From CBDCZY01 sp965224745 (GTDB lineage: Bacteria > Pseudomonadota > Gammaproteobacteria > Methylococcales > Methylomonadaceae), in contig CBDCZY010000009.1 in assembly GCA_965224745.1 (NCBI GenBank), positions 682,001 through 746,000 of the forward strand: DNA of 64,000 nt, read 5' to 3'. A model generated the notes under the pieces. The model did no database searches and was not told the DNA's origin. It was given only the letters and a program-made list of their open reading frames with translations. This document shows positions 9,551-19,348 of the stretch, in pieces (the stretch's first letter is position 1; each line of letters starts with the position of its first letter). The translations under genes and the position numbers were made by a program.

Positions 9551-10095
9551 TGATCCGGAATAAATATGTGTTACTCGATCGCGACGGTGTGATCAATTAC
9601 GATTCTGAGCTTTATATTAAATCTCCAGACGAATGGATCCCATATCCTGGAAGCCTTGAGGCTATAGCCCAACTAACGGATGAAAGTTTCAATATTGTTG
9701 TGATAACAAACCAGTCTGGTGTTGGACAAGGTTTGTATGATTTATCGACCCTTGAGAAAATTCACTACAAAATGAATACCTTGGTAGAACAAAGTGGAGG
9801 CAAGATACATAGTATCCTATACTGTCCTCACCACCCGAATGCTGGATGTGACTGTCGCAAACCCAAACCGGGCTTACTCCATCAATTGGCTGACCAGTGC
9901 AAAATCGATTTTACCCGCACTTACTTTGTCGGTGATGCTTTGCGTGACATAGAAGCCAGTTTAGCGGTTAATGCTCAACCCATTCTGGTCAAGACAGGAA
10001 AAGGTTCACGAACCTTATCTGAAAACCCTGATTTAACTACCCCAATTTTCAACGATTTATATGATGCAACCCAATTTATCCTTTCCCAACAATAA
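9550..10095 (+). CDS. gmhB: D-glycero-beta-D-manno-heptose 1,7-bisphosphate 7-phosphatase
   Basis: 181 residues, HAD superfamily. Motif I LLDRDGVIN (residues about 7-15) supplies the nucleophile and acid Asp. VVITNQSGVG is motif II. The zinc-binding set is visible as CPHHPNAGCDCRKPKPG, and motif IV is FVGDALRDIEAS. It acts in ADP-heptose synthesis for the LPS inner core. It is placed after glyS, as in many gammaproteobacteria, and its stop is one base from the plsC start region. Confidence 0.95.
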   Translation: MIRNKYVLLDRDGVINYDSELYIKSPDEWIPYPGSLEAIAQLTDESFNIVVITNQSGVGQGLYDLSTLEKIHYKMNTLVEQSGGKIHSILYCPHHPNAGCDCRKPKPGLLHQLADQCKIDFTRTYFVGDALRDIEASLAVNAQPILVKTGKGSRTLSENPDLTTPIFNDLYDATQFILSQQ

Positions 10096-10096
10096 C

Positions 10097-10807
10097 ATGA
10101 ATATCTATTTTCGTTCCGGTTTGTTACTGTTACTTATGGTCCTGGCAACCTTAGTGATAACGACACTGGTACTAACAGCCTATTTGCTCCCCTTTCGTTT
10201 TCGTTATTTCTTGGCTAATCAATGGATCAAATTTGTGTTGTGGGCTACCGAAAAAGTTTGTGGTTTATCTTATGAAGTGGAAGGTTTGGCAAATATACCC
10301 ACCAACAATGCTATTGTTCTTTGTAATCACCAATCGGCCTGGGAAACGATTGCATTGCAAAATATTTTTCCAGTACAATCTTTTTTGCTAAAACGAGAAT
10401 TATTGTGGTTGCCCGTTTGGGGCTGGGCTATGGCAGCCCTGGATCCTATTTCCATCAATCGAAATACGCCAACCACGGCTCTTCGATCCCTCTTATCTCA
10501 AGGAATAGATCGCTTAGAACAAGGTTTATGGGTCGTTATCTTCCCAGAAGGGACGCGAGTTGAACCAGGCAAAAAAAAGAAATTTAATGCTGGTGGGAGT
10601 TTACTGGCTGAACGTTCAGGGTATCCCATTATACCGGTCGCCCATAATGCAGGAAATTATTGGCCAAAAAACAGTTTCTTAAAAAAACCGGGTAAAATAA
10701 CTGTAAAGATCGGTAAGCCAATCTCTTCTAAAAACAAAAAAGCTGAAACTATAAACCAAGAAGCTGAAAAATGGATCAACCAAACTATGGAACAAATGTC
10801 TGAGTAA
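10097..10807 (+). CDS. plsC: 1-acyl-sn-glycerol-3-phosphate acyltransferase (PlsC family)
   Basis: About 236 residues from ATG 10097; an in-frame ATG at 10061 lies inside gmhB and is less likely. A strongly hydrophobic N-terminal helix (about 5-35) anchors the protein in the membrane. Catalytic block NHQSAWET and the substrate block FPEGTR are visible, as in the PlsC clan copies found beside gmhB. It transfers the second acyl chain to lysophosphatidate or a related lysolipid. It is the last gene of the glyQS operon. Confidence 0.92.
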   Translation: MNIYFRSGLLLLLMVLATLVITTLVLTAYLLPFRFRYFLANQWIKFVLWATEKVCGLSYEVEGLANIPTNNAIVLCNHQSAWETIALQNIFPVQSFLLKRELLWLPVWGWAMAALDPISINRNTPTTALRSLLSQGIDRLEQGLWVVIFPEGTRVEPGKKKKFNAGGSLLAERSGYPIIPVAHNAGNYWPKNSFLKKPGKITVKIGKPISSKNKKAETINQEAEKWINQTMEQMSE

Positions 10808-10887
10808 TAACTCAGATAGAGAGGCCATAATGATGAAAACAGGAAACAATTTTTAGTCTATTTCAATTTTAACCTATCAGTTTAATC

Positions 10888-11277
10888 ATGAAAAAAATAC
10901 TATTTATCTTTCTTTCGGCCCTACTCCTCAATGCATGCTCTGAGCATCAACAGTTCGAAGAAACTGTTCTAAGCCAAATGAAATCCGATAAAGATATCGC
11001 AGATTACAACATTGACCCTGAGGATATAACTGACTGCGTCGTCGATACTTCCACCAAAGAAATGCCAGGCATTTTTCCAGCTGACCCCAGACGTAAACCG
11101 TATTTAATTGGCTATTCAAAAATGCTTGGATTAAAGACCAGCGAAAAACCGCAGGAGCTTTTAAAGGAACTTACAGAAATTTTTGGATCCTCAAAAGGCA
11201 TCGCTGATGCTCATAAAAATTATTCCACAAGTGTGATGATGTGCGTACAGGCAATGGTCGGTGAATCAATGGAGTGA
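10888..11277 (+). CDS. Small predicted lipoprotein, unknown function
   Basis: 129 residues. The N-terminus is a type II signal peptide ending in LLLNAC, with Cys about 17 as the lipidation site and Ser next, consistent with outer membrane sorting. The mature part is mostly charged and helical, with two further cysteines (DCVVD, MMCVQ) that could form a disulphide. I do not recognise the family. It stands alone between plsC and the convergent djlA. Confidence 0.75.
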   Translation: MKKILFIFLSALLLNACSEHQQFEETVLSQMKSDKDIADYNIDPEDITDCVVDTSTKEMPGIFPADPRRKPYLIGYSKMLGLKTSEKPQELLKELTEIFGSSKGIADAHKNYSTSVMMCVQAMVGESME

Positions 11278-11311
11278 AACGAAACAATTAAGCTAATTGA
11301 ATTACTGTTAT

Positions 11312-12130
11312 TTATATTTTTCTGTGCTTACAGATTGTTTCGTAAGCTTTACGAATTTGTTGGGTTTTTTCTTTCGCTAAATTCATCATTTCTTCGGGTA
11401 AACCTTTAGCTACTAATTTATCTGGGTGATGCTGGCTGATTAATTTACGGTATGCTTTTTTAACTTCTTGATCATTTGCTGAAGATTTTATGCCTAAAGT
11501 CGAATAGCAATCTTCCAAGTTCGAAGATACGTTTGCAGCACCGCTGGATCGATAACGAGAACCTTGGCTATAGCTTTGACGATTAAAACCATGCTGAGCC
11601 TGAATGCGTAGTTTAACATTTTCAAATTCAAACCTCGAAAAGCGGAGATATGTGCATATATCCCACAAATATGTTTCTATTTCAGGCTTAAGGTAACCAT
11701 CAGCCATAGCCACTTGCATTTGAATTTCCAAAAACATCCTCAATAAGGACCTATGCCGTCCACAAGATGATTGTAAAACTGCTAAAGTTTCGTGAAAAGG
11801 AAACCCAGTTTGTTTCCCTTGTTGAAAAAGCCTGATAGCTTTGTTTCGAGCTTCACCCATCAAACCCATTTTATTCATTACTTGTTCTGCATGCCTTATT
11901 TCAGCCTCAGACACTCGACCATCCGCTTTTGCCAGGTAACCCATAACTGAAAAGGTCACGTTAAAAAACGACGTTTGTACTTGCTCTTGGTTCGCACCAA
12001 AAAAAGGTGATCCCCCTCCTCCCAGCCCTTCATCAAATTGATGCCCAATCGCTACACCCATAACAGCACCAAATGGCCCCATAACCATGAAACCCAACGC
12101 ACCACCAATAATTTTTCCTGCCCAATTCAT
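11312..12130 (-). CDS. djlA: Co-chaperone DjlA (TerB plus C-terminal J domain)
   Basis: 272 residues. The glycine-rich N-terminal membrane segment (about 3-28, GKIIGGALGFMVMGPFGAVM) is followed by a TerB-like helical domain (about 45-180). A C-terminal J domain (about 205-270) carries the HPD triad in QHHPDKL. This architecture is that of DjlA, which activates DnaK at the inner membrane. It is divergent from purC across a 72-bp gap. Confidence 0.93.
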   Translation of the reverse strand: MNWAGKIIGGALGFMVMGPFGAVMGVAIGHQFDEGLGGGGSPFFGANQEQVQTSFFNVTFSVMGYLAKADGRVSEAEIRHAEQVMNKMGLMGEARNKAIRLFQQGKQTGFPFHETLAVLQSSCGRHRSLLRMFLEIQMQVAMADGYLKPEIETYLWDICTYLRFSRFEFENVKLRIQAQHGFNRQSYSQGSRYRSSGAANVSSNLEDCYSTLGIKSSANDQEVKKAYRKLISQHHPDKLVAKGLPEEMMNLAKEKTQQIRKAYETICKHRKI

Positions 12131-12202
12131 AGTATCTATCTTCGTTTAAAAATCATGTAAACTGATAATCCTATCTGATTTACATACGTTTAGAGAGTAA
12201 TA

Positions 12203-13096
12203 ATGCATAATCCGACCGCGGTCTTCGAATCAACTATATCAAATTTGCCCTTAATCAATCGCGGCAAAGTTCGTGACATTTACGATCTCGACGGAGAAAC
12301 CATGCTCATCGTGACAACAGACCGAGTTTCTGCTTTTGATGTCATTTTACCGAACCCCATCCCAGGCAAAGGTCAAGTATTAACCAGCGTTTCCAACTTT
12401 TGGTTTGAAAAAACTAAATCGATTATTCCGAATCATTTAACGGGTATTTCAACGGATAGCTTTACTCTGAATGCGGCTGAGCGAGAACAATTAGCAGGCC
12501 GCGCAATAGTCGTCAAAAAATTAAACCCATTACCCGTTGAAGCCATTGTTCGAGGTTACATTATTGGCTCGGGCTGGAAAGATTATCAGCAAACAGGAAC
12601 GATCTGTAACATTCCTCTGCCTTCTGGCTTGCAACAGGCTGAACGATTACCGGAAGCGATTTTCACACCATCATCCAAAGCCGAATCCGGACGACATGAT
12701 GAGAACATTAGTTTTGATCAAGTTGTTTCGCTGGTAGGCGTTGATATCGCAGAAAAAGTAAAAGATTTCAGCTTAAAAATTTATAACCTGGCTTCACTTT
12801 ACGCTCTAACAAAAGGCATCATCATTGCTGATACAAAATTTGAATTCGGGATCGATAAACAAGGAGATTTATACCTCATTGATGAAGTGTTAACACCTGA
12901 TTCCTCTAGGTTTTGGCCGGTAGACCGATATCAAACCGGCATCAGCCCACCCAGTTTTGATAAGCAATATATTCGAGATTATCTGGAAACACTCGATTGG
13001 AATAAACAGCCACCCGGACCAGAGTTACCTGCACCCATCATTGCCGAAAGTACTAAAAAATATATGGAATTAAAAAACAGGCTTATTGAAAATTAA
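12203..13096 (+). CDS. purC: Phosphoribosylaminoimidazole-succinocarboxamide synthase
   Basis: 297 residues, the longer type of SAICAR synthase. GKVRDIYDLDG near the start, DRVSAFDVILPNPIPGKG, EAIVRGYIIGSGWKDY and IADTKFEFG are conserved family blocks. It joins CAIR and aspartate with ATP in de novo purine synthesis. It is a single gene, convergent with radC 22 bp downstream. Confidence 0.96.
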   Translation: MHNPTAVFESTISNLPLINRGKVRDIYDLDGETMLIVTTDRVSAFDVILPNPIPGKGQVLTSVSNFWFEKTKSIIPNHLTGISTDSFTLNAAEREQLAGRAIVVKKLNPLPVEAIVRGYIIGSGWKDYQQTGTICNIPLPSGLQQAERLPEAIFTPSSKAESGRHDENISFDQVVSLVGVDIAEKVKDFSLKIYNLASLYALTKGIIIADTKFEFGIDKQGDLYLIDEVLTPDSSRFWPVDRYQTGISPPSFDKQYIRDYLETLDWNKQPPGPELPAPIIAESTKKYMELKNRLIEN

Positions 13097-13118
13097 GCTC
13101 AAATCTCATCATAGAGCA

Positions 13119-13793
13119 TTAAATTAAACCGTTTTTGGCAAAAGAAAATGGCTTTCCATTACCCAGTATAAAGTGATCCAGTACACGAATATCCAGCAAA
13201 TCCAGAGCTTGTTTTAGTTTTATCGTTATATCACGATCCGCTTGGCTGGGTTCAAGGAACCCCGAAGGATGATTATGAGCAAATATGACTGCCGCAGCAT
13301 TATAGTGAATAGCCTGCTGGACTACTTGTCGGGGGTAAATACTGGCACTATCGATCGTTCCTCGAAACAATTCAACCATTTGCACAACACGATTCCGATT
13401 ATCGAGAAACAAGCACGCAAACACCTCATAAGGATAATCTCTCAGCTTAGCTATTAAGTACGCTTGAGTCGTTTCAGGATTAGACAACGTATCGCCCTCC
13501 TTTAAAACCTCTAACAAATGACGTCGAGCCATTTCCAAGACTGCTTGAAGCTGAGCATATTTTGCTTTACCCAAACCCTGCCCTTGTGAAAAGGTAGTAA
13601 AATCAGCTTTTAGTAACGCTCGCAATGACCCAAAATGCAGCAACAACTCCCTCGCCAGATCAACAGCCGTTTTTCCTGCTACGCCAGTACGTAAGAAAAT
13701 AGCCAGCAGCTCAGCATCTGACAATGCAGCAGAGCCCTTTTGCAACAACTTTTCTCTTGGACGATCGTCCTCAGGCCAATCTGTTATTGGCAT
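13119..13793 (-). CDS. radC: RadC family JAB1/MPN-domain protein
   Basis: 224 residues. An N-terminal helix-hairpin-helix region (about 1-85) precedes an MPN/JAMM domain with HNHPSG followed by D in SQADRD, giving the HxHx10D metal site. RadC is conserved in bacteria but its DNA repair role is disputed. It is divergent from coaBC, an arrangement common in gammaproteobacteria. Confidence 0.94.
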   Translation of the reverse strand: MPITDWPEDDRPREKLLQKGSAALSDAELLAIFLRTGVAGKTAVDLARELLLHFGSLRALLKADFTTFSQGQGLGKAKYAQLQAVLEMARRHLLEVLKEGDTLSNPETTQAYLIAKLRDYPYEVFACLFLDNRNRVVQMVELFRGTIDSASIYPRQVVQQAIHYNAAAVIFAHNHPSGFLEPSQADRDITIKLKQALDLLDIRVLDHFILGNGKPFSFAKNGLI

Positions 13794-13873
13794 ATGCTTA
13801 TTCCATCGCTAGCAAATGATAAGTAATAGAGCTAAGCATAGAAGATTCTGACAAAATAATTTATGATGCGAGC

Positions 13874-15091
13874 ATGAAAACAACCAAGCAAAATATACTC
13901 GTGGGTATCTGTGGCGGCATTGCTGCTTATAAAGCTGCTGAGCTGGTACGTTTACTCACTAAGACTAACTGCAATGTTAAAGTGATGATGACAGAAGCAG
14001 CGGGACAATTCATTACTCCGCTTACCTTGCAAGCGCTTTCTGGGAACCCCGTTTTTACTGCGTTGCTTGATGTTGACCAGGAAAACGCCATGAGTCACAT
14101 CACTCTGGCCCGTTGGGCGAAAAGCATTATCATCGCCCCAGCCAGCGCCAACACTATTGCCAAATTACGCTTAGGATTAGCCGATAATATCATTCCGACT
14201 GTGTGCTTGGCAGCAACCTGCCCCATTATACTAGCCCCGGCCATGAATCAAGCCATGTGGTTAAATTCCGCTGTTCAAGAAAACATTAAATGCTTACAGC
14301 AACGTGGTTATCGTATCTTAGGACCAGCTGAAGGTGCGCAAGCCTGTGGCGAAACGGGTCCAGGCAGAATGATCGATCCATTTGATATAATTAACTCATT
14401 ACTACCTAAAGCTATCAATCAGTCAGACACTCCATTAAAAATATTAATCAGTGCCGGTCCTACACGAGAACCGATCGATCCTGTTCGTTATCTAACTAAC
14501 CGAAGCTCTGGAAAAATGGGCTTTGCTGTTGCCAATGCAGCTCTTGATGCAGGCGCCAAAGTAACTTTAGTCTCCGGACCCGTTCAGCTATCACCACCAC
14601 AGGAAGCCACTACATTACCGGTAGAAACCGCATCCCAAATGTATGAAACTGTTCTTACCCAAGCCCCTCATCATCACATCTTCATTGCTGCTGCTGCTGT
14701 TGCTGATTACCGGCCAAGCGATACCGCTGTCGAAAAAATAAAAAAAACCAGCGACAAAATTCAATTGTCACTAACCAAAACACAAGATATTTTGGCTGCG
14801 GTAGCCAAGCTTAAACCACCTGTTTTTACGATTGGATTTGCGGCAGAAACAACAAATCTCGAATCATATGCTGCTGAAAAATTGCGACAAAAAAATATTG
14901 ATATGATTGCTGCCAACTGGGTAAATCAACCAAACAGTGGTTTCGAAAGCGACAACAACGCTCTAGTGGTGTTCTGGCAAAAAGCTCGAATTGAACTGCC
15001 TTTAATGAACAAACAGGCTTTAGCTGACAGACTTTTCTCCCTCATTATCGAAAAATATTATGCAAAACATCCAACTGAAAATACTGGATAA
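13874..15091 (+). CDS. coaBC: Bifunctional phosphopantothenoylcysteine decarboxylase/synthetase
   Basis: 405 residues. The N-terminal flavodoxin-like CoaC half shows GICGGIAAYKAAEL, PAMNQAMW and the substrate-flap Cys in ACGETGPGRM. The C-terminal CoaB half begins with SAGPTREPIDPVRYLTN and shows AAAAVADYRP. It carries out two steps of coenzyme A synthesis. It overlaps dut by 32 bases. Confidence 0.96.
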   Translation: MKTTKQNILVGICGGIAAYKAAELVRLLTKTNCNVKVMMTEAAGQFITPLTLQALSGNPVFTALLDVDQENAMSHITLARWAKSIIIAPASANTIAKLRLGLADNIIPTVCLAATCPIILAPAMNQAMWLNSAVQENIKCLQQRGYRILGPAEGAQACGETGPGRMIDPFDIINSLLPKAINQSDTPLKILISAGPTREPIDPVRYLTNRSSGKMGFAVANAALDAGAKVTLVSGPVQLSPPQEATTLPVETASQMYETVLTQAPHHHIFIAAAAVADYRPSDTAVEKIKKTSDKIQLSLTKTQDILAAVAKLKPPVFTIGFAAETTNLESYAAEKLRQKNIDMIAANWVNQPNSGFESDNNALVVFWQKARIELPLMNKQALADRLFSLIIEKYYAKHPTENTG

Positions 15092-15515
15092 CCGAATCGG
15101 ACAAGATATACCGGTACCTCATTATGCGACAGAGGGATCTGCCGGTCTCGATTTAAGGGCTTGTATCGATGAACCTTTGTCGATAAGTCCTCAAGAAACA
15201 AAATTAATTTCGACTGGAATTGCAATTTACATTGAAGACCCGTCAATCGCTGCTATGCTTTTACCTAGATCCGGCCTCGGTCATAAACAAGGGATTGTTC
15301 TGGGTAATTTAGTTGGATTAATAGATTCCGACTACCAAGGACAAGTTTTTATCTCCTGTTGGAACCGGGGCCACGAAACATTCACTATTAACATTGGCGA
15401 ACGTCTTGCACAAATGGTCTTTGTACCAGTTTTACAAGTCGAATTTGATCTTGTAAAAAATTTTAACGCAAGTGATCGCGGAAAAGGCGGTTTTGGACAT
15501 ACAGGTCGAGGCTAG
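15060..15515 (+). CDS. dut: Deoxyuridine 5'-triphosphate nucleotidohydrolase
   Basis: 151 residues, trimeric dUTPase. The motifs appear in order: AGLDLRAC, PRSGLGHKQG, GLIDSDYQG, RLAQMVF and the C-terminal P-loop-like RGKGGFGHTGRG. It removes dUTP and yields dUMP. The start lies inside coaBC, the usual coaBC-dut order. Confidence 0.97.
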   Translation: MQNIQLKILDNRIGQDIPVPHYATEGSAGLDLRACIDEPLSISPQETKLISTGIAIYIEDPSIAAMLLPRSGLGHKQGIVLGNLVGLIDSDYQGQVFISCWNRGHETFTINIGERLAQMVFVPVLQVEFDLVKNFNASDRGKGGFGHTGRG

Positions 15516-15542
15516 AAAGGGTTTAACTATGAGGTTGGATTA

Positions 15543-16637
15543 ATGAAGCGCATATTCGCTGTAATAGCATCATTGGCTGTCGTGCTCATTTTTTCTGTGG
15601 GTATCACGAACTTTTGGCAGTTTTACACTCAAGCTGACACTATCAGAGAAAACGCGGCCAAGCACATTGCAAGAGGTCTTGCGATGAGTATTTCCGCTAT
15701 TGTTAGCCAACTCGACCGCAACCTTGAAATCGCTGTTAAAGATGAAGAACTAATTGATTTGCTGGTCTACGGCGATGAAGAACAACTTCGAGAAAAAGCT
15801 TCTCAGTTAGAACATCAAATACCAGGAGCCATGAAAGTGCGTTTGCTGAAACGCGATGAAATCATCATGGATGAAACTCAAGTACCTTACATGGGTTATG
15901 GCGATCTTGTGATGGCTCGCGGCGCGCTGACAAAACGACAAAAACCGATGGTGCAAGGCGAAAAACAAGAGCATCGACATTTGGGGATTGCCAGAAAAAT
16001 CGAAAATGGTGGCGAAGTATACGGCGTAGTCTTAGTCAGTGTGCCCATTGACTTTCTATCTAAATTGGTGAGTTCTTTTCATTTGGAGGATCATTATTTC
16101 GAATTAAAACAAGGCTTAATGGTTTTGGGTACAACGGGCAATCAAGCACTACAATCTGACGGCAATGGTGGATCAATTCAAGTACCAGACAGTAAATGGG
16201 TCATCGACTTTTGGTTTCCATCCGCAATAGCCAGAGGAACAGCCAGTTCTCAACTATTCATTATTGGCATCCCAACCATTCTCATACTATTGATCAGTTT
16301 TTTTGGTTACAAGCAATTATCGAGTAAATTACAAAAGGATCAAAACAGTGTTGTAAAATTAGTCCAGGATTTAATGACCGGCTCGGCCAGTGGTAACTAT
16401 CCAGTAAAACTGGATGAAATGAAAGGTGTCATTGCTACGCTCATTCAATATAAACGTATTGTTGAGAAAGACTTAGAAGAACAATCGATAAGCATAGAAA
16501 ATCAAGATAACGAAAAAAACTTCAACTTTGAAGTTGAGAAAAATAGATTTTTACAAGGCGCCAAATTAGAACAGTTTAAAGAAAAAAAGGTAGCAAAACC
16601 TAATCCTAAAAAAGAAGAAGCAAAAGAAAACATTTAA
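15543..16637 (+). CDS. Membrane-anchored periplasmic sensor-like protein in the algC slot
   Basis: 364 residues. Membrane helix about 4-27, a periplasmic alpha/beta region (about 30-235) with a Cache-like look, a second helix at about 239-257 (FIIGIPTILILLISFFGY), then a Lys/Glu-rich cytoplasmic tail. Between dut and argB many gammaproteobacteria encode AlgC (phosphomannomutase/phosphoglucomutase), whose long forms carry an N-terminal membrane domain of this kind. Here no catalytic mutase motif follows; the protein ends normally in a charged tail. It starts 27 bp after dut and is probably in that operon. Function unknown. Confidence 0.7.
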   Translation: MKRIFAVIASLAVVLIFSVGITNFWQFYTQADTIRENAAKHIARGLAMSISAIVSQLDRNLEIAVKDEELIDLLVYGDEEQLREKASQLEHQIPGAMKVRLLKRDEIIMDETQVPYMGYGDLVMARGALTKRQKPMVQGEKQEHRHLGIARKIENGGEVYGVVLVSVPIDFLSKLVSSFHLEDHYFELKQGLMVLGTTGNQALQSDGNGGSIQVPDSKWVIDFWFPSAIARGTASSQLFIIGIPTILILLISFFGYKQLSSKLQKDQNSVVKLVQDLMTGSASGNYPVKLDEMKGVIATLIQYKRIVEKDLEEQSISIENQDNEKNFNFEVEKNRFLQGAKLEQFKEKKVAKPNPKKEEAKENI

Positions 16638-17278
16638 CCTTTGTTACCTCAATGCGGCTTTTTGATCAAAGCGAAATGAGAGCGTAGAGGAAACCACTCA
16701 ACCCAGACTCCCCTTCCAATAGACGCAGCGCGCTCGTATTAATAAAGCAAGTACCTCTTTAATCCTTATAAACCCTAATTCTATCAATGCTATTGAGGAG
16801 ACGATATTCTGGTGATATTTTCTCATACGGAAGCAATTCAAATAACCTCAAGAACTGGCTACACTGCCCTCGGTTGAAAGACTTTCGTTGCTCCGCCTTG
16901 AGTCCATTAAAACAAAATTCTCGTCGCCTAACAAATTTATCCAGCGAGCTTGGCACAAAATATTTTCCACATCGCGAGTATCGGAATTCTATTTCCCTCC
17001 TGTTGTGCCCAATGATTTACTTTCTTATGTCACGAACGCAAGGGTTTGTCGTTCTACTTTCCTTTGGGTATCACAACCTCTACTACCTTTCCAGTAAATG
17101 ATGATATCTACTTTAAGTTCGTCTAAAGAGAACTACCCACACCTATTATAAAGAAATCTAAGCAGATCTGGGCATGGCTTTTGGAAGCGGTAATGATAGA
17201 CTAACGAAGTACTGTCGCCACCAAAAAACATCATTTGGCTTTATAAGAAAATAACTTAAATTTTTTACTGATTTTCTC
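16638..17278. other. 640-bp gap without a recognised gene (former algC position?)
   Basis: Short open frames occur on both strands (for example 16787-17101 plus and 16759-16956 minus), but none has a convincing ribosome site or any recognised motif. The position is where the catalytic part of algC would be expected. I could not see mutase motifs such as TASHNP. It may be decayed sequence or an argB leader. Confidence 0.5.
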
Positions 17279-18172
17279 ATGGAAACAACCAGTTCATCTG
17301 CCCATACTGTCGCTCACGTTTTAGTCGAAGCCCTGCCCTATATACGCAGATTTAAAAATAAAACTGTGGTAATCAAGTATGGCGGCAACGCCATGGTCGA
17401 TGAAAACTTAAAGCATAGCTTTGCCCGAGACATTGTTTTATTGAAACTTGTCGGATTAAACCCTATCGTCGTCCACGGCGGTGGACCACAGATTGGACAT
17501 TTACTAGATAAACTTGGAAAAACATCAAAATTCGTTGACGGTATGCGCGTGACGGATAGTGAGACCATGGATGTTGTTGAAATGGTTTTGGGCGGACTGG
17601 TTAATAAAGAAATCGTTAATTTAATTAATCAGAATGGTGGTAAAGCGGTTGGTTTAACGGGGAAGGATGGCGATTTGATAAGAGCCAAAAAAATTCAAAT
17701 CAAACAAACGTCACCAGAAGCAAAAGCTCATGAAATCATTGATTTAGGCCATGTAGGGCAAGTCAGCAGCATTGATCCTTCAGTCATTGAAATGCTATCA
17801 AATAGCGATTTTATCCCTGTAATAGCGCCTATCGGCGTGGGTGAAGACGGATTTTCCTATAATATTAATGCTGATTTAGTTGCGGGGAAAGTAGCCGAAG
17901 TGTTACGTGCTGAAAAGCTAATTCTATTGACAAATACTCAAGGTATTCTTGATAAACAAAAAAAACTCCTGACCGGGCTTTCCTTAAAAAAAATAGATAC
18001 GTTGATTGGTGATGGCATCATTACTGAAGGCATGATACCTAAAACACGTTGTGCAACGGATGCTCTCAAGAGTGGTGTTAACAGCGTTCACATTATTGAT
18101 GGCAGAATTCAACATGCGGTGTTGTTGGAGTTGTTCACCGACCAAGGTATTGGAACGTTACTTTTGCACTGA
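17279..18172 (+). CDS. argB: Acetylglutamate kinase
   Basis: 297 residues, amino-acid kinase fold. KYGGNAM near residue 34, VVHGGGPQIG and GFSYNINADLVAGKVAEVL are diagnostic. It phosphorylates N-acetylglutamate in arginine synthesis. The 3' end overlaps the convergent DUF4124 gene by 15 bp. Confidence 0.96.
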   Translation: METTSSSAHTVAHVLVEALPYIRRFKNKTVVIKYGGNAMVDENLKHSFARDIVLLKLVGLNPIVVHGGGPQIGHLLDKLGKTSKFVDGMRVTDSETMDVVEMVLGGLVNKEIVNLINQNGGKAVGLTGKDGDLIRAKKIQIKQTSPEAKAHEIIDLGHVGQVSSIDPSVIEMLSNSDFIPVIAPIGVGEDGFSYNINADLVAGKVAEVLRAEKLILLTNTQGILDKQKKLLTGLSLKKIDTLIGDGIITEGMIPKTRCATDALKSGVNSVHIIDGRIQHAVLLELFTDQGIGTLLLH

Positions 18173-19150
18173 TATACCCGATTCAATAAAAGGTCTGAAG
18201 GTTGTTTTCATTTCATGGATTCTATCACTGGCGCATAGTTCCGCACCCATCGAATTTTCTTTGCAGCGAACATCCAGAAACAGCTGTGTCTTACCTTTCG
18301 CAGATACCAGCCTGGAAACAGACAAACTGAGATCATCATTGTTTTCCGCATCGTTAGCTAAAATCAATTTATTCGTTTTTAGTTGCATACCCGTTGTCGA
18401 GTAATTTCTGACATAGGTATAAGCCAATTTCCAGGCCATGTAACATTCAATTTCATTGGTACAAACCATAACGCCAGGTAAATGCATTTGAGCCAGGTTT
18501 TTAGCTGACTTACCGATAACTTGTTCGGTTTTTTTAGTAAGGTATCTAAAACGTTCAATATCTTCCTCATATAGTTTATTGATCCTGAATTTGGTTCTTA
18601 TTTTTTGAGTGATATTTAGAAAAATTTTATTGATATGTTTGTCCATTTCCTTGAGGTTTTTGCGCAAGGATTTGGGTACCTTTCGTCCATTTCGCTCATG
18701 CTCGGCCGCTATCTTTTGCATGGTTTCTAGTTGATTTTCGAGCCTTTGCAAATTACCTTGGGCAATTTTTTGCTGAGCATCAATTGCCTGCAATTTGTTA
18801 TTCAGAGCATAATAAATATCTTCTTCACCGTGATAAGTAGTTAATAGAACTCTATCTCGATTTCTTTGCTTGGCAATCAATTTTTCGTTTTCTTTTCTTA
18901 ATTTTCTTAACAGATTGTCTTGCTCGATTTGCTCTTTGGTTTTAGCAGCGTCCAGAACTTCTTTGATGCGGCCATGATTATTTAAAATTTCTCGTTTGTA
19001 TTTTGAATGTTTTGGCGCTACGCGATCTGCATAATGGTCATTGCCTTTATCGTCCACCCAATGCAAAAGTCTGGCATGGGTAGAATTACTGATTGAACAC
19101 AACCCAATCAGAGCAATTATTGAAAGGTTTCTAAAATGCAAGGTGGACAT
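18158..19150 (-). CDS. DUF4124-type periplasmic coiled-coil protein
   Basis: 330 residues. A signal peptide (about 1-26, ending STHA) is followed by the DUF4124 signature LLHWVDDKGNDHYADRVAP at about 29-47, then a long Lys/Glu/Gln-rich coiled coil (about 65-185). The C-terminal domain includes a pair of cysteines in VCTNEIECYMAW. DUF4124 genes are often beside argB in related bacteria. Function unknown; envelope location inferred. Confidence 0.82.
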   Translation of the reverse strand: MSTLHFRNLSIIALIGLCSISNSTHARLLHWVDDKGNDHYADRVAPKHSKYKREILNNHGRIKEVLDAAKTKEQIEQDNLLRKLRKENEKLIAKQRNRDRVLLTTYHGEEDIYYALNNKLQAIDAQQKIAQGNLQRLENQLETMQKIAAEHERNGRKVPKSLRKNLKEMDKHINKIFLNITQKIRTKFRINKLYEEDIERFRYLTKKTEQVIGKSAKNLAQMHLPGVMVCTNEIECYMAWKLAYTYVRNYSTTGMQLKTNKLILANDAENNDDLSLSVSRLVSAKGKTQLFLDVRCKENSMGAELCASDRIHEMKTTFRPFIESGISVQK

Positions 19151-19348
19151 TATTGAGCAATATAAAAAAGTAAGTTCTTAGTAGATATAGATTTGCTTTA
19201 TATACCGAATAAGTATAGTAGAATTAATTTGGAAATCTGGTTAAAAAATAGGGTTTTTATTTCACTTTTGGGTAACAAGTAACAGCCCAACTTAGCCAAT
19301 CATCACTTCAAACAATTAAAAATCCCTTGGTTAATTGATAACTTAGAG

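Noticed and set aside
16787..17101. Open frames in the dut-argB gap
   Set aside because: No ribosome site, no recognisable motif, overlapping frames on both strands.
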